From contig JBBQVP010000122.1 of NCBI GenBank assembly GCA_038211455.1, positions 1 through 13,085 of the forward strand: a DNA stretch of 13,085 nt, written 5' to 3'. Positions 1 through 7,007 of the stretch are shown one piece after another; position 1 is the stretch's first letter; each line of letters opens with the position of its first letter. The notes below the pieces were generated by a model. The model ran no database searches. It saw only the letters and a program-made list of their open reading frames with translations, and was not told the origin of the DNA. The DNA is from SZAS-79 sp038211455 (GTDB lineage: Bacteria > Pseudomonadota > Gammaproteobacteria > Burkholderiales > SG8-39). The position numbers and the translations under genes are program-made.

Positions 1-280
1 TGTGCTGTTCGCCGAGGCGCGGCGCCTGCTTCACAGCCTCGATGACGGCAACGGCGTGCTGGTGATGACCGACATGTACGGCTCCACGCCCTGTAATGTC
101 GCCACCAAGCTGATCGCCGAGGGGAATGTCGACGCGGTGTCCGGGCTGTCCCTGCCGATGCTGGTGCGCTCGCTCGCCCACCGCGACGCGACGCTCGACA
201 AGGTGCGCGACAAAGCCATCGCCGGCGGTACCGAAGGCGTCGTTTACATCAACAGCGACCCCTGCTATGCCAAGCGCTGA
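1..280 (+). CDS. PTS mannose/fructose-family EIIA component, 3' part (5' end outside window)
   Basis: This is the C-terminal part (about 92 residues) of a cytoplasmic EIIA-Man-type phosphocarrier; the reading frame enters from the left edge. The visible stretch VLVMTDMYGSTPCNVA matches the family's conserved 'D-x-(F/Y)-G-(G/S)-T-P-x-N-x-A' segment, and the tail (GVVYINSDPCYAKR) ends where EIIA-Man domains normally end. The phosphorylatable histidine of the family lies near residue 10 and is therefore off the window. The 3' end overlaps the HPr start by 14 bases, followed by enzyme I, so the three proteins form one phosphorelay. No EIIB, EIIC or EIID permease gene is visible. In betaproteobacteria this arrangement is usually regulatory rather than for sugar uptake; that role is inference here. 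The GTG at position 2 should not be taken as the true start. Confidence 0.85.
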   Translation, partial: VLFAEARRLLHSLDDGNGVLVMTDMYGSTPCNVATKLIAEGNVDAVSGLSLPMLVRSLAHRDATLDKVRDKAIAGGTEGVVYINSDPCYAKR

Positions 281-536
281 AGCCCCCATCATCAACAAGC
301 TCGGCCTGCACGCGCGCGCCTCGGCGAAGCTTTCCCAGCTCGCGGGCAGCTTCGCGTGCGAGATCTGGCTGACGCGCAACGGCCGGCGCGTAAACGCCAA
401 GAGCATCATGGGCGTCATGATGCTCGCCGCCGGCAAGGGCTCTTCCGTCCTGGTCGAAGCAGAGGGCGCCGATGCGGACGTCGCGCTGGCGGCGCTCCTG
501 GACCTGATTGCGAAAAAGTTCGGAGAAGGCGAATAG
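267..536 (+). CDS. ptsH: HPr phosphocarrier protein
   Basis: An 89-residue HPr, the normal family length. HPr accepts phosphate from enzyme I at a histidine and passes it to EIIA proteins in the cytoplasm. The active-site motif is KLGLHARASAKL with His15, exactly where the family has it. Ser46 lies in NAKSIMGVMML, which is the site and context phosphorylated by HPr kinase in organisms that have one, so dual control is possible (inferred). The ATG at 267 is chosen because it gives the canonical N-terminus and His15 numbering; the same frame is open upstream from 126, but that would add 47 non-homologous residues. There is no convincing Shine-Dalgarno, and the start lies inside the upstream EIIA frame, which suggests translational coupling. 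Enzyme I follows 20 bases downstream. Confidence 0.95.
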   Translation: MPSAEAPIINKLGLHARASAKLSQLAGSFACEIWLTRNGRRVNAKSIMGVMMLAAGKGSSVLVEAEGADADVALAALLDLIAKKFGEGE

Positions 537-556
537 CCGATGACGGACTGCGCGCG

Positions 557-2293
557 ATGAACTTCGTCCTGCACGGTCACAGCGTATCGACCGGCATCAT
601 GATCGGGCACGCGCACCTCGTCTCAAGCGCGAGGCTCGAGGTTGCGCACTACGAAGTGGCTGAAGTCGGGATCGATGCCGAGGTCACGCGCTTCGATGCC
701 GCGGTGGGCATGGTGCGCGACGAACTCGCCGAGGTCGGCAAGCAGATCCCGGTTGATGCGCCGGCGGAGTTCAGCGCCTTTGTCGACCTTCACGCGATGA
801 TCCTCAACGACCCGGCGCTCTCGGCGGCGCCCAAGGCGCTGATCCGCGAGCGCCGCTGCAACGCCGAATGGGCACTGATCCAGCAGATGGAGAGCCTCGT
901 CGGCCAGTTCGACGCGATTGAGGATCCCTACCTGAAGGAACGCAAGGCCGATATCACCCAGGTGGTGGAGCGCGTGCTGAAGGCGCTGCTCGGCCGGCCG
1001 GGAACCGTCGCCCCCGATCTGTCGGGCGAGCGCGACCTGATCGTCGTCGCGCACGACCTGTCGCCGGCGGACATGCTGCTGTTCAAGCAGCACACCTTCG
1101 GCGGCTTCGTCACAGACGTCGGCGGGGTCACCTCGCATACCGCGATCCTCGCGCGCAGCCTCGACATCCCGGCGATCGTGGGCCTGCACCACGCGCGCCA
1201 GATGATCCGCGAGAACGACCTGCTGATCGTCGACGGGGTGCAAGGCGTGCTGATCGTCGACCCCGACGAGACGGTGCTCTCGGAGTACCAGCTCAGGCAG
1301 TCGCAGCACCAGCTGGAGCGCAAAAAGCTGCGCCGCCTGCGCACTACGCCTGCGGCGACGCTCGACGGGGTGCCGGTGGAGCTGTTCGCGAACATCGAGC
1401 TGCCGCAGGACGTGGCGGAAGTGCTCGAGAACGGCGCTCAGGGAATCGGGCTGTTTCGCACCGAGTTCCTGTTCATGAACCGCAAGATCCTGCCCACCGA
1501 GGAAGAACAGTTCGAAGCCTATCGCGACGTCACGCGCGCGATGGACGGCAAGCCCGTGACCATACGCACGCTCGACATCGGCGCCGACAAGGCCCTGCAG
1601 GGACACAGCACGGGCGACAATTCCGCCATGCCCAACCCCGCGCTCGGCCTGCGCGCGATCCGCTACTGCCTGGCCGAGCCGCAGATGTTCCTTGTCCAGC
1701 TGCGCGCGATTCTGCGTGCTTCGCATTTCGGGAAAATCCGCCTGCTGATACCGATGCTTGCGCACGCGCACGAAATCGACCAGACGCTGACGCTGATCCG
1801 CGAGGCCAAGGCCTCACTCGACGCGGCGGGCCAGCCGTACGACCGTGACATCCCGGTTGGCGGCATGATCGAGATTCCCGCCGCCGCGCTGGCGCTGCCG
1901 ATGTTCATGCGCCGCCTCGGGTTTCTGTCGCTGGGGACCAACGACCTGATCCAGTACACCCTCGCAATCGACCGGACCGACGACGCGGTGGCGCACCTGT
2001 ACGACCCACTGCATCCCGCGGTCATCGGCCTGGTGTCTCAGACCATCACGCGCGCCAATCGTGCGGGCGTGCCGGTCGCGGTATGCGGAGAGATGGCGGG
2101 TGACCCGCGCATGACGCGCCTGCTGCTCGGGTTGGGGTTGCGCAACTTCTCAATGCATCCCACCCAGCTGCTGACTATCAAGGAGCGCGTGCTGAAGACC
2201 AGCATCGCCGACATCCGGCCGCTGGCCGCGCGCGTGCTGCGCTCGACCGACTCGCGGCGTACCCAGGACCTGCTGCTCAAGCTAAACCAATGA
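557..2293 (+). CDS. ptsI: PEP-protein phosphotransferase, enzyme I of the PTS
   Basis: A 578-residue enzyme I, close to the usual 570-580. It transfers phosphate from phosphoenolpyruvate to its own histidine and then to HPr. The phosphohistidine motif GGVTSHTAILAR puts the active His at residue 194. The C-terminal PEP-binding barrel shows GIGLFRTEFLFM (Arg301), FLSLGTNDLIQYTLAIDR (Asn462/Asp463) and the catalytic cysteine motif AVCGEMAGD (Cys510). All catalytic elements are therefore present. The ATG at 557 is chosen because it begins the family N-terminus (MNFVLHGHSVSTGIMIGHA); the frame is open further upstream across the end of ptsH, but that stretch is not enzyme I-like. The stop codon overlaps the next gene's ATG (ATGA), indicating that the CoA-transferase is translated from the same mRNA. 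Confidence 0.96.
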   Translation: MNFVLHGHSVSTGIMIGHAHLVSSARLEVAHYEVAEVGIDAEVTRFDAAVGMVRDELAEVGKQIPVDAPAEFSAFVDLHAMILNDPALSAAPKALIRERRCNAEWALIQQMESLVGQFDAIEDPYLKERKADITQVVERVLKALLGRPGTVAPDLSGERDLIVVAHDLSPADMLLFKQHTFGGFVTDVGGVTSHTAILARSLDIPAIVGLHHARQMIRENDLLIVDGVQGVLIVDPDETVLSEYQLRQSQHQLERKKLRRLRTTPAATLDGVPVELFANIELPQDVAEVLENGAQGIGLFRTEFLFMNRKILPTEEEQFEAYRDVTRAMDGKPVTIRTLDIGADKALQGHSTGDNSAMPNPALGLRAIRYCLAEPQMFLVQLRAILRASHFGKIRLLIPMLAHAHEIDQTLTLIREAKASLDAAGQPYDRDIPVGGMIEIPAAALALPMFMRRLGFLSLGTNDLIQYTLAIDRTDDAVAHLYDPLHPAVIGLVSQTITRANRAGVPVAVCGEMAGDPRMTRLLLGLGLRNFSMHPTQLLTIKERVLKTSIADIRPLAARVLRSTDSRRTQDLLLKLNQ

Positions 2294-3507
2294 GCGGGCC
2301 ATTGGACGGAGTGCGCGTCCTCGACCTGACCACGGTGGTCATGGGGCCGTACGCCACCCAGATCCTCGGCGAGTTCGGCGCCGACGTGGTCAAGGTCGAA
2401 TCCCCCGAGGGCGACATCATGCGGCACGCAGGCCCGATGCGGCACCCGGGGATGGGCCACGTGTTCCTCAACGCCAACCGCAACAAGCGCTCGATCGTGC
2501 TCGACCTGAAGCGCCCGGACGGCCTCACGGCACTGCTTGCACTGGTGAAAACCGCAGACGTGCTGGTGTACAACATCCGCCCGCAGGCGATGGCGCGGCT
2601 GCAGCTCGCCTACGCGGATGTGGCAGCGGTAAATCCGCGCATCATCTACGTCGGCGCATTCGGCTACAGCCAGTCGGGGCCGTACGCGGCGAAGCCCGCT
2701 TACGACGACCTGATCCAGGCTGCTGCGGGCGTGCCCGCGCTGATGCAGATGGCCGGTGCAGACCAGCCGCGCTACGTGCCCGCCGTGTTCGCGGACCGCA
2801 CGGTCGGCCTGCACCTGGTCAATGCGATCTGCGCCGCGCTCTATAGCCGCGAACGCACCGGCGAGGGCCAGCGGGTGGATGTGCCGATGTTCGAGAGCCT
2901 CGTGCAGACCCTGTTCGGCGAGCACCTCTCCGGCCGCACATTTGTGCCGCCACTGCCGGGCGAAGGCTACGCGCGCACCCTGTCGAAGGAACGCCGGCCG
3001 TACCGCACTCGCGACGGCTGGGTCTGCGTGCTGGTCTACAACGACAAGCAGTGGAAGGGCTTCTTCACGCTTCTCGGCGAACCGCAGAAATACACTGAAG
3101 ACGCGCGCTTCTCCTCGCCCACTGCGCGCATCGAAAACATCGACGCGGTGTACGGCTACCTTGCCTCGCGCATGCAGGAGCGCACCACCGCCGAGTGGCT
3201 GGCGGGCTTCGCGCAGCACGACATCCCCGCCTCCCCGATGAACACGCTGGCCGACGTGTTCGCCGACCCGCACCTCGCGGCTACTGGATTCTTCGAGCAA
3301 GTGACACACCCGACGGAAGGGCGCCTGACGGCGATGCGCACGCCCTCCGAATGGTCGGGCACGAAACCCGCGTACCGACGGCACGCGCCATTGCTGGGCG
3401 AGCACACGCGCGAGCTCCTGCGCGAAGCCGGCTACGCGGACGCCGTCATCGATGCGATGATCGCGGCGGGCACTGCAGCCGGGGCGCAACGTTCCGGTGA
3501 TGCCTGA
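2290..3507 (+). CDS. Class III (CaiB/BaiF family) CoA-transferase
   Basis: A 405-residue family III acyl-CoA transferase, full length for the family. These enzymes move CoA between carboxylic acids through an aspartyl-CoA anhydride. The N-terminal signature GVRVLDLTTVVMGPYATQILGEFGADVVKVE (nucleotide-binding half, residues 7-37, discussed as a motif) is followed by NRNKRSIVLDLK near residue 64 and by VFADRTVGLHLVNAICAALY. Asp169 in that last motif aligns in position with the catalytic Asp169 of formyl-CoA transferase. The C-terminal part carries the usual DPHLAATGFFEQVTHP segment. Substrate acids cannot be told from sequence. The start overlaps the ptsI stop by 4 bases, and an aldarate/altronate dehydratase-family gene follows after 24 bases. 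This suggests joint action on an organic or sugar-derived acid, but that pathway is inference. Confidence 0.9.
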   Translation: MSGPLDGVRVLDLTTVVMGPYATQILGEFGADVVKVESPEGDIMRHAGPMRHPGMGHVFLNANRNKRSIVLDLKRPDGLTALLALVKTADVLVYNIRPQAMARLQLAYADVAAVNPRIIYVGAFGYSQSGPYAAKPAYDDLIQAAAGVPALMQMAGADQPRYVPAVFADRTVGLHLVNAICAALYSRERTGEGQRVDVPMFESLVQTLFGEHLSGRTFVPPLPGEGYARTLSKERRPYRTRDGWVCVLVYNDKQWKGFFTLLGEPQKYTEDARFSSPTARIENIDAVYGYLASRMQERTTAEWLAGFAQHDIPASPMNTLADVFADPHLAATGFFEQVTHPTEGRLTAMRTPSEWSGTKPAYRRHAPLLGEHTRELLREAGYADAVIDAMIAAGTAAGAQRSGDA

Positions 3508-3519
3508 GATAACCGCTAC

Positions 3520-3525
3520 AGGAGG
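3520..3525 (+). promoter_or_regulatory. Strong Shine-Dalgarno (AGGAGG) for the UxaA/GarD-family gene
   Basis: A perfect AGGAGG lies 6 bases upstream of the ATG at 3532. Most genes in this window have weak or no Shine-Dalgarno, so this one stands out. It suggests that the dehydratase is translated efficiently and independently of the upstream CoA-transferase. Confidence 0.85.
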
Positions 3526-3531
3526 ACGCAC

Positions 3532-5079
3532 ATGAACGACATGACGACCGGCAACGTTACCGCCACTGCAATCCGGCTGCACGCAAACGACAACGTGCGG
3601 ATCGCGCGCGTCGACATCGCGCAGGGGCACGCGATTCCCGAAGAGGGCGTGACCTGCCTGAACCGCATCCCTGCCGGGCACAAGGTGGCGGTGCGAGCGA
3701 TCGCGAAAGGCGAGCCGGTTCTCAAGTACAACACCGTGATCGGATTTGCCTCCAACGACATCCGGCCGGGCACATTGCTGCACCGCCTGAACATGGAATT
3801 TCGCGAGTTCGACCGCGACTACGCCTACGCAGAGGAATACACCCCGACCTCCATGCTCCCCGAGGCGGAGCGCGCGACATTCATGGGCATCCGGCGCGCC
3901 GACGGCCGTATCGCGACGCGCAACTACATCGGCATCGTCTCCACGGTGAACTGCTCGGCCACGGTCTCGCACCGCATCGCTGACTGGTTCACGCCGGAGC
4001 GGCTCGCCGAGTTCCCGAACGTCGACGGGGTCGCGGCATTCACCCACGCCACCGGATGCGGCATGGAACTCTCGGGCGAACCCATGGCGCTGTTGCGCCG
4101 CACGCTGGCGGGCTATATCCGCCACCCGAACATGGCCGCGGTGCTGGTCATCGGGCTGGGATGCGAGAGAAACCAGATCAACACGCTGTTCCAGGCCGAG
4201 AAGCTCACCTCCGGCACGAAGCTGAAGACCTTCGTGATGCAGGATTCCGGAGGCACGCGGCAGACTATCGAGGCAGGCATTGAGGCGATCAAGGAGTTGC
4301 TGCCCGAGGCCAACGCCGTGAGACGCGAACCGGTATCGGCCAGCCATATTTCCGTTGGCCTGCAGTGCGGCGGCTCGGACAGCTTTTCCTCGATCACCGC
4401 GAACCCGGCCCTCGGTGCGGCCATGGACATCCTGGTGCGCCACGGCGGCACCGCGATCCTCTCGGAGACGCCCGAGATCTACGGCGTGGAGCACACGCTC
4501 ACGCGGCGCGCAGTGACGAAGGAGATCGGCGAAAAGCTCATCGAGCGCATCCGCTGGTGGAAGGACGAGTACGCGCTTGGCAAGGACGTGCAGATCAACG
4601 GCATCGTGAGCCCCGGGAACCAGGCCGGGGGGCTGGCGAACATCCTCGAGAAATCGCTGGGCTCGGCGATGAAGGGCGGCAGCACCGGCCTGATGGAGGT
4701 CTACAAGTACGCCGAACACGTGAAGCAGAACGGGTTCGTGTTCATGGACACACCGGGATTCGATCCGGTCTCGGCCACCGGGCAGATCGCGGGCGGCGCC
4801 AACGTGGTGTGCTTCACCACCGGCCGCGGCTCGGCGTTCGGCTGCAAGCCCGCACCCTCGATCAAGCTGGCGACCAATACGCCGATGTATACGAAACTCG
4901 TCGAAGACATGGACATCAACTGCGGCGAGATTCTCGACGGCACGGCGGACATGGAACAGATGGGCCAGAAGATCTTCGATCTGATCCTCGAGACCTGCTC
5001 GGGGCAGAAAACCAAAAGCGAAGAATTCGGCCTCGGCGACCACGAATTCATCCCGTGGGCCATCGGCATCACCGGTTGA
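3532..5079 (+). CDS. UxaA/GarD-family altronate/galactarate dehydratase
   Basis: A 515-residue cytoplasmic enzyme, similar in length to galactarate dehydratase GarD (about 523) and altronate dehydratase UxaA (about 495). These enzymes remove water from sugar acids to give 2-keto-3-deoxy acids and use a metal ion. An N-terminal SAF-like domain (about residues 12-85) is joined to the catalytic domain. The latter begins with MGIRRADGRIATRNYIGIV and contains conserved cysteines Cys141 (STVNCSATV), Cys176 (ATGCGME), Cys211 (IGLGCERN) and Cys279 (LQCGGSDSFSSITANPALG). The segments FMDTPGFDPVSATGQIAGGA and CFTTGRGSAFGCKPAPSIK resemble GarD more than UxaA. The substrate is not determined by these motifs, so no symbol is given. 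It is probably co-transcribed with the CoA-transferase upstream. Its stop codon lies within the -35 box of the following methionine promoter. Confidence 0.88.
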   Translation: MNDMTTGNVTATAIRLHANDNVRIARVDIAQGHAIPEEGVTCLNRIPAGHKVAVRAIAKGEPVLKYNTVIGFASNDIRPGTLLHRLNMEFREFDRDYAYAEEYTPTSMLPEAERATFMGIRRADGRIATRNYIGIVSTVNCSATVSHRIADWFTPERLAEFPNVDGVAAFTHATGCGMELSGEPMALLRRTLAGYIRHPNMAAVLVIGLGCERNQINTLFQAEKLTSGTKLKTFVMQDSGGTRQTIEAGIEAIKELLPEANAVRREPVSASHISVGLQCGGSDSFSSITANPALGAAMDILVRHGGTAILSETPEIYGVEHTLTRRAVTKEIGEKLIERIRWWKDEYALGKDVQINGIVSPGNQAGGLANILEKSLGSAMKGGSTGLMEVYKYAEHVKQNGFVFMDTPGFDPVSATGQIAGGANVVCFTTGRGSAFGCKPAPSIKLATNTPMYTKLVEDMDINCGEILDGTADMEQMGQKIFDLILETCSGQKTKSEEFGLGDHEFIPWAIGITG

Positions 5080-5104
5080 CACGCCTGCAATGCGCGGGTA
5101 ACGT
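5076..5104 (+). promoter_or_regulatory. Predicted sigma-70 promoter of the metX leader
   Basis: A perfect TTGACA -35 box (5076-5081) is followed by exactly 17 bases and then TAACGT (5099-5104), a weak -10 box matching 3 of 6 consensus positions. The predicted transcription start is near 5111, a few bases before the first stem of the SAM-II-like aptamer, which is the expected geometry for a riboswitch leader. The -35 box overlaps the stop codon of the dehydratase gene. Confidence 0.6.
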
Positions 5105-5116
5105 CCCGCTTCGCTA

Positions 5117-5170
5117 GACGCGCCGATTTGAAGTTCAGCTTGCGGGCGCGCAACAAATACCGCTAAAGAG
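5117..5170 (+). ncRNA. SAM-II-like riboswitch aptamer upstream of metX
   Basis: The leader carries the hallmarks of the SAM-II (metA/metX leader) pseudoknot. P1 is a perfect 6-bp stem, CGCGCC (5119-5124) with GGCGCG (5145-5150). The P1 loop starts with GATTTGA (5125-5131) and ends with CTTGC (5139-5143), both characteristic conserved blocks. After P1 an A-rich linker with AAAT (5155-5158) leads to CGCTAAAG (5161-5168). This can pair back into the loop: TTGCG at 5140-5144 with CGCTAA at 5161-5166, leaving U5164 unpaired, as in the H-type pseudoknot. SAM-II binds S-adenosylmethionine and turns down methionine genes; it is best known from alphaproteobacteria. Its location between a promoter and a terminator directly before metX supports the call. 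The identification is by recall of the consensus, not a covariance search. Confidence 0.78.
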
Positions 5171-5179
5171 ACAGGTTCG

Positions 5180-5216
5180 AAAAACCCGTTCTCGCGAGAA
5201 GCTGAACGGGTTTTTT
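5180..5216 (+). terminator. Intrinsic terminator/attenuator in the metX leader
   Basis: An 11-bp perfect stem pairs 5180-5190 (AAAAACCCGTT) with 5205-5215 (AACGGGTTTTT). The 14-base loop contains the palindrome CTCGCGAG. The 3' arm runs into a six-T tract (5211-5216). It ends 28 bases before metX and begins 10 bases after the aptamer, so it is best read as the riboswitch expression platform. It could also stop read-through from the upstream operon. The stretch 5199-5207 (AAGCTGAAC), which covers part of the loop and the first three bases of the 3' arm, is the exact complement of 5133-5141 inside the aptamer. This offers an antiterminator pairing. Confidence 0.88.
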
Positions 5217-5244
5217 GCTTTCAGGACCACGCCGCACCATCGTC

Positions 5245-6384
5245 ATGACCGCACCACCAGTCCAGCCGGGTTCCGTCGGCATCGTCACCCCGCAGAAAGC
5301 CGCGTTTGATGCGCCGCTGCTGCTGAAAAGCGGCGCGACGCTGCCTGCGTTCGAACTCGCGTACGAGACCTACGGCAAGCTGAACGCCGAGCGCTCCAAC
5401 GCGGTGCTGGTGTGCCACGCCCTGAATGCCGCACACCATGTGGCCGGAGTGTATGCGAACGAGCCAGAGAACATCGGCTGGTGGGACAACATGGTCGGCC
5501 CGGGCAAGCCGCTCGATACCAACCGCTTCTTCGTCCTCGGCGTGAACAACATCGGCGGCTGCCACGGGTCCACCGGTCCGATGAGCCCGAACCCGGCCAC
5601 GGGCAAGCCCTGGGGCGGGGATTTTCCGGTGGTGACGGTGGAGGACTGGGTGCAGGCGCAGGCCCTGCTCGCCGACCGCCTGGGGATCCAGAGCTTTGCT
5701 GCGGTGATGGGCGGCAGCCTAGGGGCGATGCAGGCGCTGCAGTGGACATTGTCGTTTCCCGAGCGCATCCGGCATTCGATCGTGATCGCCGCCGCGCCCA
5801 AGCTCTCGGCGCAGAACATCGCGTTTAACGAGGTCGCGCGCCAGGCCATCACCACCGACCCGGAATTTCACGGCGGCCACTACTACGAGCACGGCGTGGT
5901 GCCGCGCACCGGCCTGCGCCTTGCGCGCATGCTCGGCCACATCACCTACCTTTCGGACGACGCGATGATGGAGAAGTTCGGCCGTACGCTGCGCTCGGGG
6001 TCGCTGGGCTTCAACTTCGACGTCGATTTCGAGATCGAGTCCTACCTGCGCTACCAGGGCGACAAGTTCTCGACCTACTTCGACGCCAACACCTACCTGC
6101 GCATCACCAAGGCGCTCGATTATTTCGACCCCGCCGCGTCTTTCGGCGGCGAACTCTCCGCCGCTATGGCGCGCGCCAAGGCAGCGTTCCTGATCGTCTC
6201 GTTCACCTCCGACTGGCGGTTTTCTCCCGAGCGTTCGCGCGAGATCGTGCGCGCGCTGCTCGACAACCGCCGCGTACTGTCGTATCTGGAGATTGACGCC
6301 CCGCACGGGCACGACGCCTTCCTGATGGACGACGCACGCTACATGGGCGCGGTGCGGGCCTACTTCGGGAACATCGACCTGTGA
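5245..6384 (+). CDS. metX: Homoserine O-acyltransferase (probably succinyltransferase type)
   Basis: A 379-residue alpha/beta-hydrolase-fold enzyme that acylates homoserine in the first committed step of methionine synthesis. Family motifs are GVNNIGGCHGSTGPMSPNP (residues 99-117), the nucleophile elbow GGSLGAMQAL with Ser158, Asp323 in FTSDWRFSP and His356 in PHGHDAFL. The full catalytic triad is therefore present. The elbow reads GGSLGA rather than the more usual GGSLGG. Proteobacterial MetX proteins paired with MetW often use succinyl-CoA, and the Arg two residues after the catalytic Asp (Arg325) fits that group; this is inference and acetyl-CoA is not excluded. The ATG at 5245 is chosen because the frame upstream runs into the terminator. 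There is no good Shine-Dalgarno (AGGA lies about 18 bases away). The metW start overlaps the stop by 4 bases. Regulation is probably by the SAM-II-like leader. Confidence 0.94.
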   Translation: MTAPPVQPGSVGIVTPQKAAFDAPLLLKSGATLPAFELAYETYGKLNAERSNAVLVCHALNAAHHVAGVYANEPENIGWWDNMVGPGKPLDTNRFFVLGVNNIGGCHGSTGPMSPNPATGKPWGGDFPVVTVEDWVQAQALLADRLGIQSFAAVMGGSLGAMQALQWTLSFPERIRHSIVIAAAPKLSAQNIAFNEVARQAITTDPEFHGGHYYEHGVVPRTGLRLARMLGHITYLSDDAMMEKFGRTLRSGSLGFNFDVDFEIESYLRYQGDKFSTYFDANTYLRITKALDYFDPAASFGGELSAAMARAKAAFLIVSFTSDWRFSPERSREIVRALLDNRRVLSYLEIDAPHGHDAFLMDDARYMGAVRAYFGNIDL

Positions 6385-6986
6385 CGGAAGCGGATCGCGC
6401 GCTGCTCGCCCGCCGCCCGGACCTCGCGGCCATTGCCGCCTGGGTCGCGCCGGAGGCGCGCATCCTGGACCTCGGTTGTGGTGACGGCACCCTGCTGCGC
6501 TATCTCTGGGAGCAGCGCCGCGCGCACGGCTACGGCATCGAGATCGACGACACGAAGGTCGTGGCCTGCGTGCAGAACGACGTCAACGTGCTGCAGATGA
6601 ACCTGGAGAGCGGGCTGTCGACCTTCGGCGACAACTCATTTGACAGCGTGATCCTGTCGCAGACCCTGCAAGCCGTGCGCCATACCGAGGGCATCATGCG
6701 CGAGATGCTGCGCGTCGGCCGCGAAGCGATCGTATCGTTCCCCAACTTCGGCCACTGGTCGGGACGCCTGCAGGTGCTCGCCGGGCGCATGCCGGTGTCG
6801 GACAACCTGCCCTACGCGTGGTACGACACGCCCAACGTGCACCTGTGCACGCTGAGCGATTTCGAGGACCTCGCACGCAAGCTCGGAATCCGTATCCTTG
6901 AGCGCGTGGTGCTCCACCAGGGCCGCCACGTGAACCTGCTGCCCAACCTGTTCGGCAGCCTGGCGGTATACCGCTGTACTGACTGA
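6381..6986 (+). CDS. metW: Methionine biosynthesis protein MetW
   Basis: A 201-residue class I SAM-dependent methyltransferase-fold protein of the MetW family, normal length. Motif I is ILDLGCGDG (residues 28-36), followed by an acidic GYGIEIDD strand and the MetW-specific segments SFPNFGHWSGRLQ and LPYAWYDTPNVHLCTLSDFEDL. MetW is encoded next to metX in many proteobacteria and is needed together with MetX for methionine synthesis. A direct methyl-transfer reaction has not been assigned by the features seen here. It starts with GTG, overlapping the metX stop (GTGA), so the two are translationally coupled and share the leader control. No intrinsic terminator with a T-tract is visible after the stop. 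Confidence 0.95.
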   Translation: MTEADRALLARRPDLAAIAAWVAPEARILDLGCGDGTLLRYLWEQRRAHGYGIEIDDTKVVACVQNDVNVLQMNLESGLSTFGDNSFDSVILSQTLQAVRHTEGIMREMLRVGREAIVSFPNFGHWSGRLQVLAGRMPVSDNLPYAWYDTPNVHLCTLSDFEDLARKLGIRILERVVLHQGRHVNLLPNLFGSLAVYRCTD

Positions 6987-7007
6987 GCCCGTACCAGCGA
7001 ACCCGAA

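Noticed and set aside
623..1771. A 382-codon minus-strand open frame inside ptsI
   Set aside because: It is antisense to enzyme I, whose catalytic motifs are intact throughout; the translated product is Arg/His/Leu-rich without family motifs.
2038..5082. A 1014-codon open frame on the minus strand across the CoA-transferase and dehydratase genes
   Set aside because: It is antisense to two clear, motif-rich genes, has His/Arg/Val-rich low-information sequence and no recognisable domain. Such long antisense frames arise from GC-rich codon bias.
4365..5117. A 250-codon plus-strand frame inside the dehydratase gene
   Set aside because: It is a shifted-frame shadow of a gene whose conserved motifs continue to its stop; Arg/His/Gly-rich with no domain.
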